DNA of 41,252 nt from an uncultured bacterium (GTDB lineage Bacteria > Bacillota > Clostridia > Lachnospirales > Lachnospiraceae), in assembly GCA_947643145.1 (NCBI GenBank), contig CANRVD010000021.1:1-41252 (forward strand). The letters run 5' to 3'. The stretch's first letter is position 1. Every line of letters begins with the position of its first letter. Position numbers and translations under genes: made by a program. The notes under the pieces were generated by a model that saw only the letters and a list, made by a program, of their open reading frames with translations, made no database searches and was not told the origin of the DNA. This document shows positions 10,227-19,581 of this stretch, piece by piece.

Positions 10227-10265
10227 AAATCCTTTTCCTCCTATTTGGGTTTCTATTTATATAAT

Positions 10266-10320
10266 CATTGTTCACAGCCATTCTAAACATCCTGCATAAA
10301 ACCTTCGCACTTCGTAAAAC
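10266..10320. repeat. dispersed intergenic motif, copy 2 (degenerate, extended)
   Basis: The dnaX-ybaB gap holds TTCACAGCCATTCTAAACA followed by TGCATAAAACCT. The same order, with substitutions, occurs at 25289-25320 (TTCACGGCTGTTCTGAACA, then TGCACAAAGCCT). About 29 of 40 positions match by eye. Confidence 0.5.
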
Positions 10321-10337
10321 CAATTGTGGTAAATTAA

Positions 10338-11909
10338 CTATTGGTATTCAATATTATCAAAATGAATCAGCTTTGAAATATCTTCATATTCCTCATTCAC
10401 AGAAACATCTACCGTTCTGGTTTCTAACGTAACCCTCTTGCCAAGCAGATTCTGAATCACTTCTCCCAGACAGTTCAGCTCCTGTTTCTCATTCTGCAAA
10501 AAGAAATCCTCTGCCAACTTGTCAGTAAACTGCAGCAGAAGAGCTCCTTTGTCCGATACTATCTTCTTCGCCTGGGAAAGCATATTTTCTCCCGGCTGGC
10601 CATATACAAACAATACCTCACTCCACCGCTTAAGCACTTCTTCTATATCCTCCGGCAGTGCTGTTGGCAAAATCTTTGGATGCACCAGCTCTTCTGCCTG
10701 CACTTTTTGTTCTGTTCCTGCCAAAGTATGACTGGCTGCTGCTGGGATTGACTGCTCCAATTGCTTTTCAATCACAGACAGACGGTTCGACAATGATGCC
10801 AAATCCTGCGTTTCATCCATCTGCGGCTTACATAACTTAATCAGGGTTACTTCCGTCAGCACTCGTTTCTGTGATGAATACCGTATCTGATTTGCCAAAT
10901 CCGATAATATACGAATATACCGTATTAATGTATCAACGTCAACCATTTTTCCCTCATCAAGCATCTGCTCTAACTGCTCTTTTGATACATCTAACAGTTC
11001 GCTGCCCCCTTCCGCAGCGTCTGCTAACATCAGACCACGAAGATACCAGACAAACTCATTGATAAACTGGTTTAAATCACGTCCACACATCATCATTTCT
11101 TCTACCAGCCCGATACAGCCAACAACATCTGATGAAACAATATACCGGAACATCCTGCTATATACCACTGTATCCACAGCACCAAGCACTTCCAGCGCTC
11201 TTTCATAGGTAAGCTCCTGACCGAGATAAAAGGCAATACACTGGTCTAACAGACTTAGTGCATCACGCATGGAACCATCTGCCAACTTTGCCACATAGCG
11301 GAGAGCTTTTTCCTCCGCCTGCACCTTCTCTTTATCCACCAGTTCCCTAAGCCTTGCCTTTATTGTTTCTATGGAAATTCTTCGAAAGTCATACCGCTGG
11401 CATCTGGAATGAATGGTAATCGGTATCTTGTGCGGTTCTGTTGTCGCAAGAATAAATATTACATAAGACGGCGGTTCCTCTAATGTTTTGAGCAGCGCAT
11501 TAAATGCACCCGTAGACAACATATGCACCTCATCTATAATATAGACTTTGTACTTTCCCTCTGCCGGAGAATACTGTACCTCTTCTATAATGTCTCTGAT
11601 ATTGCCTACGCCATTATTAGATGCAGCATCAATTTCAATGACATTCATCGAAGTCTGATGGTTAATCTTCCTGCATATTTCGCATTCATTACACGGATTG
11701 CCATTTACAGGATTCTGGCAGTTCACCGCCTTTGCAAGTATCTTTGCAACCGTAGTTTTTCCGGTTCCCCTTGTTCCGCAAAAAAGATATGCATGGCCGA
11801 TACGTTCTGTCTGAATCTGATTTCGTAGTGTTGTTACAATATGCTCCTGCCCTTTAACATTATCAAATTCCCCTGGCCTGAATTTCCGGTACAGTGCCGT
11901 ATAAGCCAT
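10338..11909 (-). CDS. dnaX: DNA polymerase III gamma/tau subunit
   Basis: The clamp-loader ATPase of the replicative polymerase. Walker A is GTRGTGKTTVAK (about 45-56), a zinc site is formed by cysteines in VNCQNPVNGNPCNECEIC, Walker B/DExx is IIDEVHML, and the sensor SRCQRYDFRR follows. At 523 residues the tau-like C-terminal part is short but present. AAAGGAGGAGG precedes the ATG. It lies 14 bp after pfkA. I saw no obvious slippery site for a separate gamma product, though I did not search this exhaustively. Confidence 0.97.
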   Translation of the reverse strand: MAYTALYRKFRPGEFDNVKGQEHIVTTLRNQIQTERIGHAYLFCGTRGTGKTTVAKILAKAVNCQNPVNGNPCNECEICRKINHQTSMNVIEIDAASNNGVGNIRDIIEEVQYSPAEGKYKVYIIDEVHMLSTGAFNALLKTLEEPPSYVIFILATTEPHKIPITIHSRCQRYDFRRISIETIKARLRELVDKEKVQAEEKALRYVAKLADGSMRDALSLLDQCIAFYLGQELTYERALEVLGAVDTVVYSRMFRYIVSSDVVGCIGLVEEMMMCGRDLNQFINEFVWYLRGLMLADAAEGGSELLDVSKEQLEQMLDEGKMVDVDTLIRYIRILSDLANQIRYSSQKRVLTEVTLIKLCKPQMDETQDLASLSNRLSVIEKQLEQSIPAAASHTLAGTEQKVQAEELVHPKILPTALPEDIEEVLKRWSEVLFVYGQPGENMLSQAKKIVSDKGALLLQFTDKLAEDFFLQNEKQELNCLGEVIQNLLGKRVTLETRTVDVSVNEEYEDISKLIHFDNIEYQ

Positions 11910-11923
11910 AACTGCCTCCTCCT

Positions 11924-12997
11924 TTAGTCACCAAAACTGATTCCAAGTCCCTTTGCTTCCCTGATAATGGTAGAATCAGGATTTACCATCTTAAGCTTTC
12001 CTGCCACATCCTCAAGCGGTACCGGAACGATTTCACCATCTCTGAAACCAACCATATAACCATATTTTTCTTCAATAATCAAACGTGCTGCTGCTGCACC
12101 CAGACGGCTGGAAATCACCCTGTCATATGGACATGGAGCACCACCCCTCTGTGTATGCCCCGGAACGGTAATACGTACTTCCTGCCCGGTTCTATCCTGA
12201 ATTTCCTTTCCAATCTGATAAGAAATGGATGGGAATGGATTATTCTTTCTCTTTGCCTTCAATTCCTTCTTGGACAAAGCTGCATCCTCTTTGGAAATAG
12301 CCCCCTCTGCAACCGCCAGAATGGAGAAACGCTTTCCTTCCTTCGTCCTCTTTTCCAGTGCCTTTGCAATGGATTCAATATCATATGGAATCTCTGGAAG
12401 CAGGATAATATCTGCACCACCTGCAATTCCTGCATGAAGTGTCAGCCAGCCAACCTTATGCCCCATTACTTCTACAATAAATACACGACCATGAGAAGCT
12501 GCTGTTGTATGGATGCTGTCAATGGCTGTTGTCGCAATATCTACTGCACTCTGAAATCCAAATGTAATATCTGTTCCCCAGATATCATTGTCAATTGTCT
12601 TTGGCAGCGTTACAACATTACATCCCTCTTCTCTTAAAAGGTTTGCTGTCTTATGCGTTCCATTTCCACCAAGGATGACAATACAGTCCAGATTCCATTT
12701 TCTGTAATTCTCCTTCATTGCCTCTACCTTATCCAGCCCATTCTCGTCCGGAGTACGCATCGCTTTAAACGGCTGTCTGGATGTTCCGATAATCGTTCCA
12801 CCCTCCGTTAAGATGCCTGAAAAATCTCTGGACTGTAATAACCGGTAATTTCCGTAAATCAACCCCTTATAACCTTCCAGAATTCCATAGATTTCTACAT
12901 CTGGATACATCTGATACAACGTCTTTGCAACTCCACGCATCGTTGCATTTAAACTCTGGCAATCGCCACCACTTGTCAAAAATCCAATTCTTTTCAT
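11924..12997 (-). CDS. pfkA: 6-phosphofructokinase, group III (mixed-substrate) type
   Basis: Phosphorylates fructose 6-phosphate in glycolysis. At 357 residues it has the GGDCQSLNA start, the catalytic PKTIDNDIWGTD loop (D136 as base) and the sugar-phosphate site VEVMGHKVGWL. The phosphate-donor motif reads GGNGT, with Gly113 where PPi enzymes carry Asp, which favours ATP. The usual Asp before it is Asn112, and Lys133 replaces the Gly of classical ATP enzymes. This Gly/Lys pattern is that of group III. TAGGAGTTGTT precedes the ATG. It is the first gene of the run pfkA-dnaX-ybaB-recR, with only 14 bp before dnaX. Donor specificity cannot be settled from sequence alone. Confidence 0.9.
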   Translation of the reverse strand: MKRIGFLTSGGDCQSLNATMRGVAKTLYQMYPDVEIYGILEGYKGLIYGNYRLLQSRDFSGILTEGGTIIGTSRQPFKAMRTPDENGLDKVEAMKENYRKWNLDCIVILGGNGTHKTANLLREEGCNVVTLPKTIDNDIWGTDITFGFQSAVDIATTAIDSIHTTAASHGRVFIVEVMGHKVGWLTLHAGIAGGADIILLPEIPYDIESIAKALEKRTKEGKRFSILAVAEGAISKEDAALSKKELKAKRKNNPFPSISYQIGKEIQDRTGQEVRITVPGHTQRGGAPCPYDRVISSRLGAAAARLIIEEKYGYMVGFRDGEIVPVPLEDVAGKLKMVNPDSTIIREAKGLGISFGD

Positions 12998-13089
12998 AAC
13001 AACTCCTACCTTTCCTTATAATGTAACAACTAGTACACCTTCCGCAAAAACTATCCTAATTTTACCATACCACAAAGGTATTGCGCAAA

Positions 13090-13269
13090 TTATTTTCGCC
13101 TCTTCAGTACTTTATCTGCTTCCTCCAGCTCCTTCTCCCGCTTTGGGGAATATCCCCATTTACGGTTTGCAATAACATGTACCACAGCATATCCCAAAAG
13201 CACAATAACTATCACAAAAAAGAGCGTTCGAACAGATACAATCATTGTTCCTGCCACAACTATTTTCAT
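13090..13269 (-). CDS. small single-span membrane protein
   Basis: A 59-residue protein: MKIVVAGTMIVSV, a hydrophobic span (about 12-31, TLFFVIVIVLLGYAVVHVIA), then a charged tail of Lys/Arg/Glu. I do not recognise a family. The start was set at the ATG at 13269 because GGAAAT lies just before it and because the open frame further upstream only translates a terminator. It lies between a terminator and pfkA, on the same strand as pfkA, and may share its transcript. Confidence 0.55.
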   Translation of the reverse strand: MKIVVAGTMIVSVRTLFFVIVIVLLGYAVVHVIANRKWGYSPKREKELEEADKVLKRRK

Positions 13270-13288
13270 TTTCCATTTCCTATCCTGC

Positions 13289-13322
13289 AAAAAAGCCAAA
13301 GAACTAAAGTTCTTCGCTTTTT
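13289..13322 (-). terminator. second of two tandem terminators after glgP
   Basis: AAAAAGC...AAGAAC pairs with GTTCTT...GCTTTTT around a 4-nt loop with a small internal bulge. On the minus strand it ends in TTTTTTGC. It lies downstream of the first glgP terminator and just before the small membrane-protein gene. Confidence 0.7.
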
Positions 13323-13369
13323 GTTGGCATACCACTACATTCCGGGCAATTTCCTATCCCGAAAAAACC

Positions 13370-13397
13370 CCCAAGGCTAAAAACCTTCAGCCTTGGG
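13370..13397 (-). terminator. rho-independent terminator of glgP
   Basis: CCCAAGGCT pairs perfectly with AGCCTTGGG around a 10-nt loop. On the minus strand it runs on into GGTTTTTTC. It starts 14 nt after the glgP stop codon. Confidence 0.9.
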
Positions 13398-13411
13398 AGC
13401 AAATACTTTTA

Positions 13412-15652
13412 TTATAATTTCCAAATATCCTGATTATACTGCGCAATCGTCCTGTCTGATGAGAAGAACCCAGCCTTGCTGATGTTTGCAAGCATCTTCT
13501 TTGCCCATTCCTCACGGTTCTCATAATCAGCAAATGCCTGCTCTTTCACCTTGATATAATCCTTAATATCTAATAGTGTCATAAACCAGTCCTTCGTAAC
13601 AAGCTCCATATAAAGACGGATTAAGCTCTTCTTATCACCTACTGAAAACATTTCCTTACTGATAATAAAGTCTACCAGCTTTGCAATCTCTGCATCGTTA
13701 TCGTAAAACTTCTCAGAGGAGTAATCAGTTTTTGCATAGTGCTCAATAACCTCATTACTTGACTCACCAAAGATATAGATATTCTCATCTCCAACAAACT
13801 GATGAATCTCTACATTAGCACCGTCTTCCGTACCAATCGTAACCGCACCGTTTAACATGAATTTCATATTGCCGGTTCCGCTTGCCTCCTTGGAAGCCAA
13901 AGAAATCTGCTCAGAAATATCTGCTGCCGGAATCACCTTTTCTGCATACGTAACATTATAGTTTTCCAGCATTACCACCTGCAGGTACGGACTAACCTCG
14001 GCATCTTTCTTAATCACCTCTGACAGACAGAGAATCAAATGGATAATATCCTTCGCTATCGTATATGCCGGAGCTGCCTTTGCACCAAAAATCATGGTAA
14101 TTGGTGTTTTTGGCTTATTGCCTGCCTTAATCTGCATATATTTGTAAATAATATACAGTGCGTTCATCTGCTGTCTCTTATACTCATGCAGACGCTTTAC
14201 CTGTACATCAAAAATAGAGTTTTCCCGAATAGTAATACCCTCTTTTTTCAGAAGATACTCCTTGAACTGCGCTTTCTTTTCTGCCTTAATATCAAGAAGC
14301 TTCTTTAAATCAGAAGAATTTCCTGCAGCGGCAGCAAGCTTTTCAAGTTCAGCAGCATCTTTCTTATATCCTGCCCCAATCTTTTCTGTAATAAAGTCAG
14401 ATAACTCATGGTTACAGTGAAGAAGCCAGCGGCGGAATGTAATACCATTTGTCTTATTATTAAACTTATCTGGATAGATATCTTTAAACGGCTTTAATTC
14501 ACTATCCTCCAAAATCTGTGTATGAAGGGCAGCTACGCCATTTACACTGAATCCATAATGGATATCTATATGTGCCATGTGTACACGCTCTTCCTTGTCA
14601 ATAATGTACACCCTCTCATCCTGATATTTCTCTTTAACCTTGACATCCAGCATTTTAATAATCGGAATCAACTGCGGTACAACTCTGTCTAAGAACCAGA
14701 GCGGCCATTTTTCCAATGCTTCTGCAAGAATCGTATGATTGGTATAAGCACACATTCTGGAAACAATAGAAATCGCATCATCCATTGAAATTCCACGGTT
14801 ATTTAAAAGACGAATCATCTCCGGAATCACCATAGTAGGATGGGTATCATTAATCTGGATTACCGCATATTCCGGCAAGTCATAGAGATTACTTCCCTTT
14901 GCAACCGCTTCATCTATAATCAGCTGCGCTGCATTGCTTACCATAAAATACTGCTGGTAAATTCTAAGAAGCTGGCCCTGATAATCGCTGTCATCAGGAT
15001 ACAGGAATAAAGTAAGGTTCTTTGTCACATTGTCCTTATCAAAATAAATACTTCCCTGGTGTACAATCGAATCATCGACCGTATCCAAATCAAACAGCTT
15101 TAATGTATTACACTGGTTGTCATAACCTGTTACATCAATTTCATACATAACAGACTGCACCTTATTGCCGCCAAGAAGCACCGGATAGCTTACGTCTGTA
15201 CGGCGAAGCCAGCTTTTATCTGTTATCCATGGATTTGGCACTTCTTTTTGAAGGTTTTTGTCAAACTCCTGCTTAAAAAGTCCAAGATGGTAATTGAGTC
15301 CAATGCCATCTCCCGGAAGCCCGAGCGTAGCAATGGAATCCAAAAAACAGGCTGCCAAACGTCCAAGACCACCATTTCCCAAAGAAGGTTCCTTTTCAAT
15401 TTCTTCAATTTCTGCCATGCTCTTCCCATGACGCTTCAAAGCATCCGCAACCTGCCCATAAATCCCCAGATTAATCAGATTGTTTGATAACAGCTTACCA
15501 ATCAAAAATTCAGCCGAAATATAATAAATCTTTTTCTTTCCCTGAATTCTTCCCTTCTGCTGCATAATATCCTTCGTCAACTGCAGCAGTTCAAAATAAA
15601 TCTCCTGATTACTTCCCTTTGAAGCAATGCGTTCTACTTCATTCTCGTACAT
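13412..15652 (-). CDS. glgP: glycogen/starch/maltodextrin phosphorylase
   Basis: Releases glucose 1-phosphate from alpha-1,4-glucans using pyridoxal phosphate. The start is set at the ATG at 15652, which has GGAGG 7 nt upstream; this gives 746 residues. Family marks: [36 protein letters not shown], the catalytic region RRWLLHCN, and the PLP lysine in [20 protein letters not shown]. No other glycogen gene is in the window. Upstream of the RBS a 9-bp inverted repeat (AATAGAAAT/ATTTCTATT, 15674-15704) could form a leader hairpin. Confidence 0.96.
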   Translation of the reverse strand: MYENEVERIASKGSNQEIYFELLQLTKDIMQQKGRIQGKKKIYYISAEFLIGKLLSNNLINLGIYGQVADALKRHGKSMAEIEEIEKEPSLGNGGLGRLAACFLDSIATLGLPGDGIGLNYHLGLFKQEFDKNLQKEVPNPWITDKSWLRRTDVSYPVLLGGNKVQSVMYEIDVTGYDNQCNTLKLFDLDTVDDSIVHQGSIYFDKDNVTKNLTLFLYPDDSDYQGQLLRIYQQYFMVSNAAQLIIDEAVAKGSNLYDLPEYAVIQINDTHPTMVIPEMIRLLNNRGISMDDAISIVSRMCAYTNHTILAEALEKWPLWFLDRVVPQLIPIIKMLDVKVKEKYQDERVYIIDKEERVHMAHIDIHYGFSVNGVAALHTQILEDSELKPFKDIYPDKFNNKTNGITFRRWLLHCNHELSDFITEKIGAGYKKDAAELEKLAAAAGNSSDLKKLLDIKAEKKAQFKEYLLKKEGITIRENSIFDVQVKRLHEYKRQQMNALYIIYKYMQIKAGNKPKTPITMIFGAKAAPAYTIAKDIIHLILCLSEVIKKDAEVSPYLQVVMLENYNVTYAEKVIPAADISEQISLASKEASGTGNMKFMLNGAVTIGTEDGANVEIHQFVGDENIYIFGESSNEVIEHYAKTDYSSEKFYDNDAEIAKLVDFIISKEMFSVGDKKSLIRLYMELVTKDWFMTLLDIKDYIKVKEQAFADYENREEWAKKMLANISKAGFFSSDRTIAQYNQDIWKL

Positions 15653-15673
15653 ATTAGTCCTCCATTCCCAAGT

Positions 15674-15704
15674 AATAGAAATCACGCTTTGCAAAATTTC
15701 TATT
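15674..15704 (-). promoter_or_regulatory. inverted repeat in the glgP leader
   Basis: AATAGAAAT and ATTTCTATT are perfect 9-bp arms around 13 nt, ending about 20 nt before the glgP start codon and just upstream of its Shine-Dalgarno sequence. The position suits an operator or a translational hairpin. No regulator can be named. Confidence 0.4.
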
Positions 15705-15792
15705 GCCATAAATTATAAAACATGTAAAATCGCACTATCTCTTATATTACCATATTTTACCTAAAAATACACCCTCAAAGTACAAATTTCAT

Positions 15793-15809
15793 GTTACTAT
15801 TTACGACTG
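15793..15809. repeat. dispersed intergenic motif, copy 3
   Basis: GTTACTATTTACGACTG in the gap between glgP and the transglutaminase gene. It shares GTTACTATTYAC with the other copies. A second near-copy, CATTCACGACT, lies 40 bp on and overlaps the transglutaminase stop codon. Confidence 0.4.
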
Positions 15810-15840
15810 ATTTCAGAAATCAAACAAACTCATGTAGCAT

Positions 15841-18384
15841 TCACGACTTTTTTAATCCGGCCAGCCACAAAATTCTCTTACGATGTTTTCCCTGCTTTGA
15901 CCAGATATGCTGCTCTGCTGCCAAAATCCGTTCACAAAATGCTTCAAACTCTTCTTCGCCTACTTCTTCCATTGCAAATGCTGCCTTTTGCACCGTCTGC
16001 TTAAATTCATCCCAGGCATCTGACGGATAGATTGCCACACAGGCATATGCTACACGCCGGCACCAGTCATTTTCGTGCATTTTATCAATATTACGCATTC
16101 CACACAGCTTTAGGAAATATAAGAAATATTCCACACGAATTTTGATATATTCATTTCTGTTTCTTCTATTATAGAGAAGCTCCCTGCGATACTTCACAGC
16201 CTGAAAACGAAGATACAAAATCCTTCCGGCAAATGCGAACAGACAGATGAACATGATACTGCCAGCAACTATAGCAGCCTGTACTATTGTATTATTCTTT
16301 CCCATTAACAATTTATCATTCTGGTTAACATTCTGTTTTGCTTTCTCTGTTGGCTTTGGTGTCGCAGTTGGTTTCTTTGTCGGCGCAGGTTTTGTCGCTT
16401 TCGGCTTTTCTGTATTTTTTACAGGTGTCGGTGTCGGCGTCGGTGTTGGTGTTGGTAAACCTGTCCCTTCAATATTTCCTCCTGTCTGACTTCCACCCGG
16501 TGTCATATCCACCGGATACCATCCAGCATTCTCACCTACAAATACCTCTGTCCATGCATGGGCATCGGAATCCAAAATTTCTGCTGTATAGGAACCGTCC
16601 TCATTTTCCTGAAACATATCGGGCGTCACCTTAAATCCCGAAACATAGCGTGCCGCAATCTTTTTTGCCCGTAACATAAGCGTTCCTGCCGTAGCAAAAT
16701 GCTCACAATACCCCTTCTTTGACTCCAGTAGAAAATACTCCGCATAATCCTTTCCTGCCGGAAGCCCAGGCAAATCCAGACTGTATTCTGCCTGCTGTTC
16801 TAAAATCATTTGAATTACCAGGGCAGCTGCAAGGCTCTCTCTCCATATATTTACTTCTGACGCCACACTTCCATTGCCTGATGTAATCCGGTAACCATCC
16901 ATAAATTCCTTTAACTTACGCACAGTCCCATCTGGTATCTTAGCATAATTTTCCGAAATATATGCAATATACTTGTCCCTATAATACCGGCTTAGTGCCA
17001 TCGTATTAACAGCCTCTTGTTCTAAAACAGTTTCCTGCCCATAAGTAACCTCAAATTCCTGATAACTTCTCCTAACCTGTTCTGTTATATCATTATAATT
17101 ATATTCTCCGATATTATAGCAATTTAATCTGTAAAAATTTTCATCTTTTAAAAATCCATTTTCCCCATCCAAAGAAATGCAGTTTTCCTTTCTTGCATTT
17201 TCAAGGCTTGTAATGTCCGAAAAATATGGTACATATGCATAATTTCCCCATTTCCCCCTTCCAACATACTCTAAACTCACCGTCATTTTTCTTCTCTGGT
17301 ATCCCTTTAGTACACTGTCCACATTTTCCCTTGTTATATAATAATCCAAAAAATCATAGCTGCTGTTCCAAATGCTGATATCTACATTATCCATTGTTAC
17401 CTGTTTATGCAGTTTCTCTGTTTCGCATGGACTCCATTTGCCATTCTGATAACTTCCACCCACAAATCCTCTCAAAAAAAAGCTGCTGGTAGGCTTATAC
17501 GGCACCGTCATCCGCATCACTGTCTGATACTTATAGCGTGGTGCCTCGTTTGTCATCTCTCCAGTACTGTCAACTCCTATTCTTCCCCTGATTAGCTGTG
17601 TTCCACGATTAATCGCGCGCTTTACTTCCATTTCCATCTTATGCTGTCTATTAAGATACTCGTCTGAATGGCTTAAAATTTTGTCTTCCTGCCGGATTCC
17701 TGCGAGTTTTGCTATAACCAGTCCCAGTATCAGAATCGTCGTAAGTACAAGATAGACCGGCAAAACTCCCATTTTCCGCCTGACTCTCTTCTGTACAAAA
17801 AAATGCTTTCCACCCTTTTCCTGCCGTGCCACCCATGAATATGCCAACACCGTACCCACCGCTAAAAAACTCACTGCTTTTCCATCTGGTGCATTCCCCA
17901 CTAAAAGCCCCAATGCCACAACCAGATAAACCGGAGTCATCCCGTACGTCCGGCTATGCAGACGAAACAAGAAGAAACTGATAAACACAGCAAAAAAAAT
18001 CCCAAAAATCCGTAAAAGAGTATTCGAATCCATGGCATGAAACGCACCATGGGTACTTGGATAATTTAGCAGCAGCTTCCCATTATACGCCATAGACTTA
18101 TTATTAATATAATATAAGAATATTTGGAATTCCCGTTCCAATGATGCAAAATTCACTACACCAAAAATTGTCAGCAGCAGCCCGCCTGCTACCGAGAACA
18201 GGACAGCATATTTTCTTTTCAACTGCACAATAAAAAAAAGCACAATGCCTGCTATCAGAATTGCCGGAAAAATATGCCTGCCTGTCCTAATCTGGCAGCC
18301 AAATGCTGAACAAAAGCTAAACAACATTCCCATCAGAAGACAAAACAGGCTAATCCAAGGTATTATTAGATTTTTCTTTTCCAT
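15841..18384 (-). CDS. membrane-bound transglutaminase-like protease/transferase
   Basis: An 847-residue membrane protein when started at the ATG at 18384, which is preceded by GAGGTGG. About six N-terminal membrane spans are followed by a long extracytoplasmic region with a transglutaminase core. The expected triad is visible: Cys560 (KKGYCEHFATAG), His609 (SDAHAWTEVF) and Asp626 (WYPVDMTPG). A proline/threonine repeat linker (PTPTPTPTP, then Lys/Pro/Thr-rich) leads to a further membrane span and a C-terminal DUF4129-like cytoplasmic tail. It is the last gene of the MoxR-DUF58-transglutaminase trio, a widely conserved arrangement of unsettled function. Known relatives act on proteins or peptides at the cell surface. 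The substrate here is unknown. Confidence 0.88.
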   Translation of the reverse strand: MEKKNLIIPWISLFCLLMGMLFSFCSAFGCQIRTGRHIFPAILIAGIVLFFIVQLKRKYAVLFSVAGGLLLTIFGVVNFASLEREFQIFLYYINNKSMAYNGKLLLNYPSTHGAFHAMDSNTLLRIFGIFFAVFISFFLFRLHSRTYGMTPVYLVVALGLLVGNAPDGKAVSFLAVGTVLAYSWVARQEKGGKHFFVQKRVRRKMGVLPVYLVLTTILILGLVIAKLAGIRQEDKILSHSDEYLNRQHKMEMEVKRAINRGTQLIRGRIGVDSTGEMTNEAPRYKYQTVMRMTVPYKPTSSFFLRGFVGGSYQNGKWSPCETEKLHKQVTMDNVDISIWNSSYDFLDYYITRENVDSVLKGYQRRKMTVSLEYVGRGKWGNYAYVPYFSDITSLENARKENCISLDGENGFLKDENFYRLNCYNIGEYNYNDITEQVRRSYQEFEVTYGQETVLEQEAVNTMALSRYYRDKYIAYISENYAKIPDGTVRKLKEFMDGYRITSGNGSVASEVNIWRESLAAALVIQMILEQQAEYSLDLPGLPAGKDYAEYFLLESKKGYCEHFATAGTLMLRAKKIAARYVSGFKVTPDMFQENEDGSYTAEILDSDAHAWTEVFVGENAGWYPVDMTPGGSQTGGNIEGTGLPTPTPTPTPTPVKNTEKPKATKPAPTKKPTATPKPTEKAKQNVNQNDKLLMGKNNTIVQAAIVAGSIMFICLFAFAGRILYLRFQAVKYRRELLYNRRNRNEYIKIRVEYFLYFLKLCGMRNIDKMHENDWCRRVAYACVAIYPSDAWDEFKQTVQKAAFAMEEVGEEEFEAFCERILAAEQHIWSKQGKHRKRILWLAGLKKS

Positions 18385-18427
18385 AATGCCACCTCGTTTG
18401 CTTTTCATTTACTTCCTTATCTCAATC

Positions 18428-19570
18428 TTATAAGTAGATTTCCTGCATGGAAAGGCTTTTCTCCAAATTGTCCGTATCATATGATATCTCGTTTTCACTA
18501 TTACATATCAAATGAAGGCCCCAGTCCAATACCAGTTTATCTGCAAGCACTCCCTCACGGTATCTCTGGTAATACGCTTCTTCTATAAAATAATCCTTGG
18601 GATATTGTCCGATACCGTCAATTTTCATCAGAAGACGGTAGATATCCTCTTCTTTTTCCACGCGGAAACGAAGCACATCCTCTTCCTCTTTATCATACCA
18701 TATCACATAGTGTATACACTGCTTCTGTGCCATACTTTTTGAAACCGAGAGCAGTACCGAAAAGAACTTGTCCCGCTGCTGCAGCAGGCTTTTCCTCTTC
18801 TCCGCCCTTTCCTCCGGTATATTGATAAAAAGAAGTACCGGACAACTGATTACCGGTAAATAATCTCTAACCATTAATTCATCCGCTTTCGCAGTAAGCT
18901 TCCAGTGAATACTGCGGATTTTATCTCCCGGCTGGTATTCCCGTATCTGAAACTGCTCCGCCACTGTTTCATCCATAACATTTCTGCCAAGCAAAAATCT
19001 CTCCTGCTCTTCCACCAGAAAATTCGTTTTATCACTTATTTCAATCGGGACTTCATAAATTGCTGGCAGGACAACAATCTCTTCCTTTCCCTGATACATT
19101 TCTTTCGGAACCGAAAGTGCCAGTAACCCCAGCAAATCAAAACTCTTTGCCTTCACCAGCCTGATAACAGCCGTACCGCTGTATTTCGAATACCATTCCG
19201 CAGATATCACAGTTGTGCTGCATTCCTCACTTACTTTTCTCCCCTCAGCAGCCGCATAAAAAACCGTTTTTCTCTTTTTACGGAAAAGATTGTGCGTTTC
19301 CACCAGTTGGATGCTGATTTTTCCCGTTGGAAAAATACTGTAATTTTGAATTTTTATTTTTACGGGAACTTTCCTCCCACGCTCCGTCATGCTAAGCGGA
19401 GCCTCCAAAGAAATACGTATCTTAAACAGAACCAAAAGGTTATACGCCAGAAGCATCACCACCAGAACAATTTCTATAAACCCAAGATAAATAAATGCTT
19501 TACTTTTATAAATGACTGCAATATAAAAAGTAGCCGCCACACAAACCAAAAAATTAACCAGTCTGCCCAT
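18428..19570 (-). CDS. DUF58 domain-containing protein
   Basis: A 380-residue protein with two N-terminal membrane spans (about 6-45), a beta-rich region, and the DUF58 core FQIREYQPGDKIRSIHWKLTAKADELMVRDYLP (split here for description: REYQPGDKIRSIHWK is the hallmark). DUF58 has a von Willebrand A-like fold and is usually encoded directly after a MoxR ATPase. It starts 11 bp after moxR and ends 43 bp before the transglutaminase gene. The likely role is as the membrane partner acted on by MoxR; that is family-based inference. Confidence 0.88.
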   Translation of the reverse strand: MGRLVNFLVCVAATFYIAVIYKSKAFIYLGFIEIVLVVMLLAYNLLVLFKIRISLEAPLSMTERGRKVPVKIKIQNYSIFPTGKISIQLVETHNLFRKKRKTVFYAAAEGRKVSEECSTTVISAEWYSKYSGTAVIRLVKAKSFDLLGLLALSVPKEMYQGKEEIVVLPAIYEVPIEISDKTNFLVEEQERFLLGRNVMDETVAEQFQIREYQPGDKIRSIHWKLTAKADELMVRDYLPVISCPVLLFINIPEERAEKRKSLLQQRDKFFSVLLSVSKSMAQKQCIHYVIWYDKEEEDVLRFRVEKEEDIYRLLMKIDGIGQYPKDYFIEEAYYQRYREGVLADKLVLDWGLHLICNSENEISYDTDNLEKSLSMQEIYL

Positions 19571-19581
19571 TCCCTGCTCTC

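Noticed and set aside
11910-12000. SRP RNA gene next to dnaX
   Set aside because: Often found there in Firmicutes, but here pfkA ends 14 bp before dnaX and leaves no room.
16424-16456. Simple GT-rich DNA repeat
   Set aside because: It is the coding sequence of the proline/threonine linker in the transglutaminase protein, a normal feature of such linkers.
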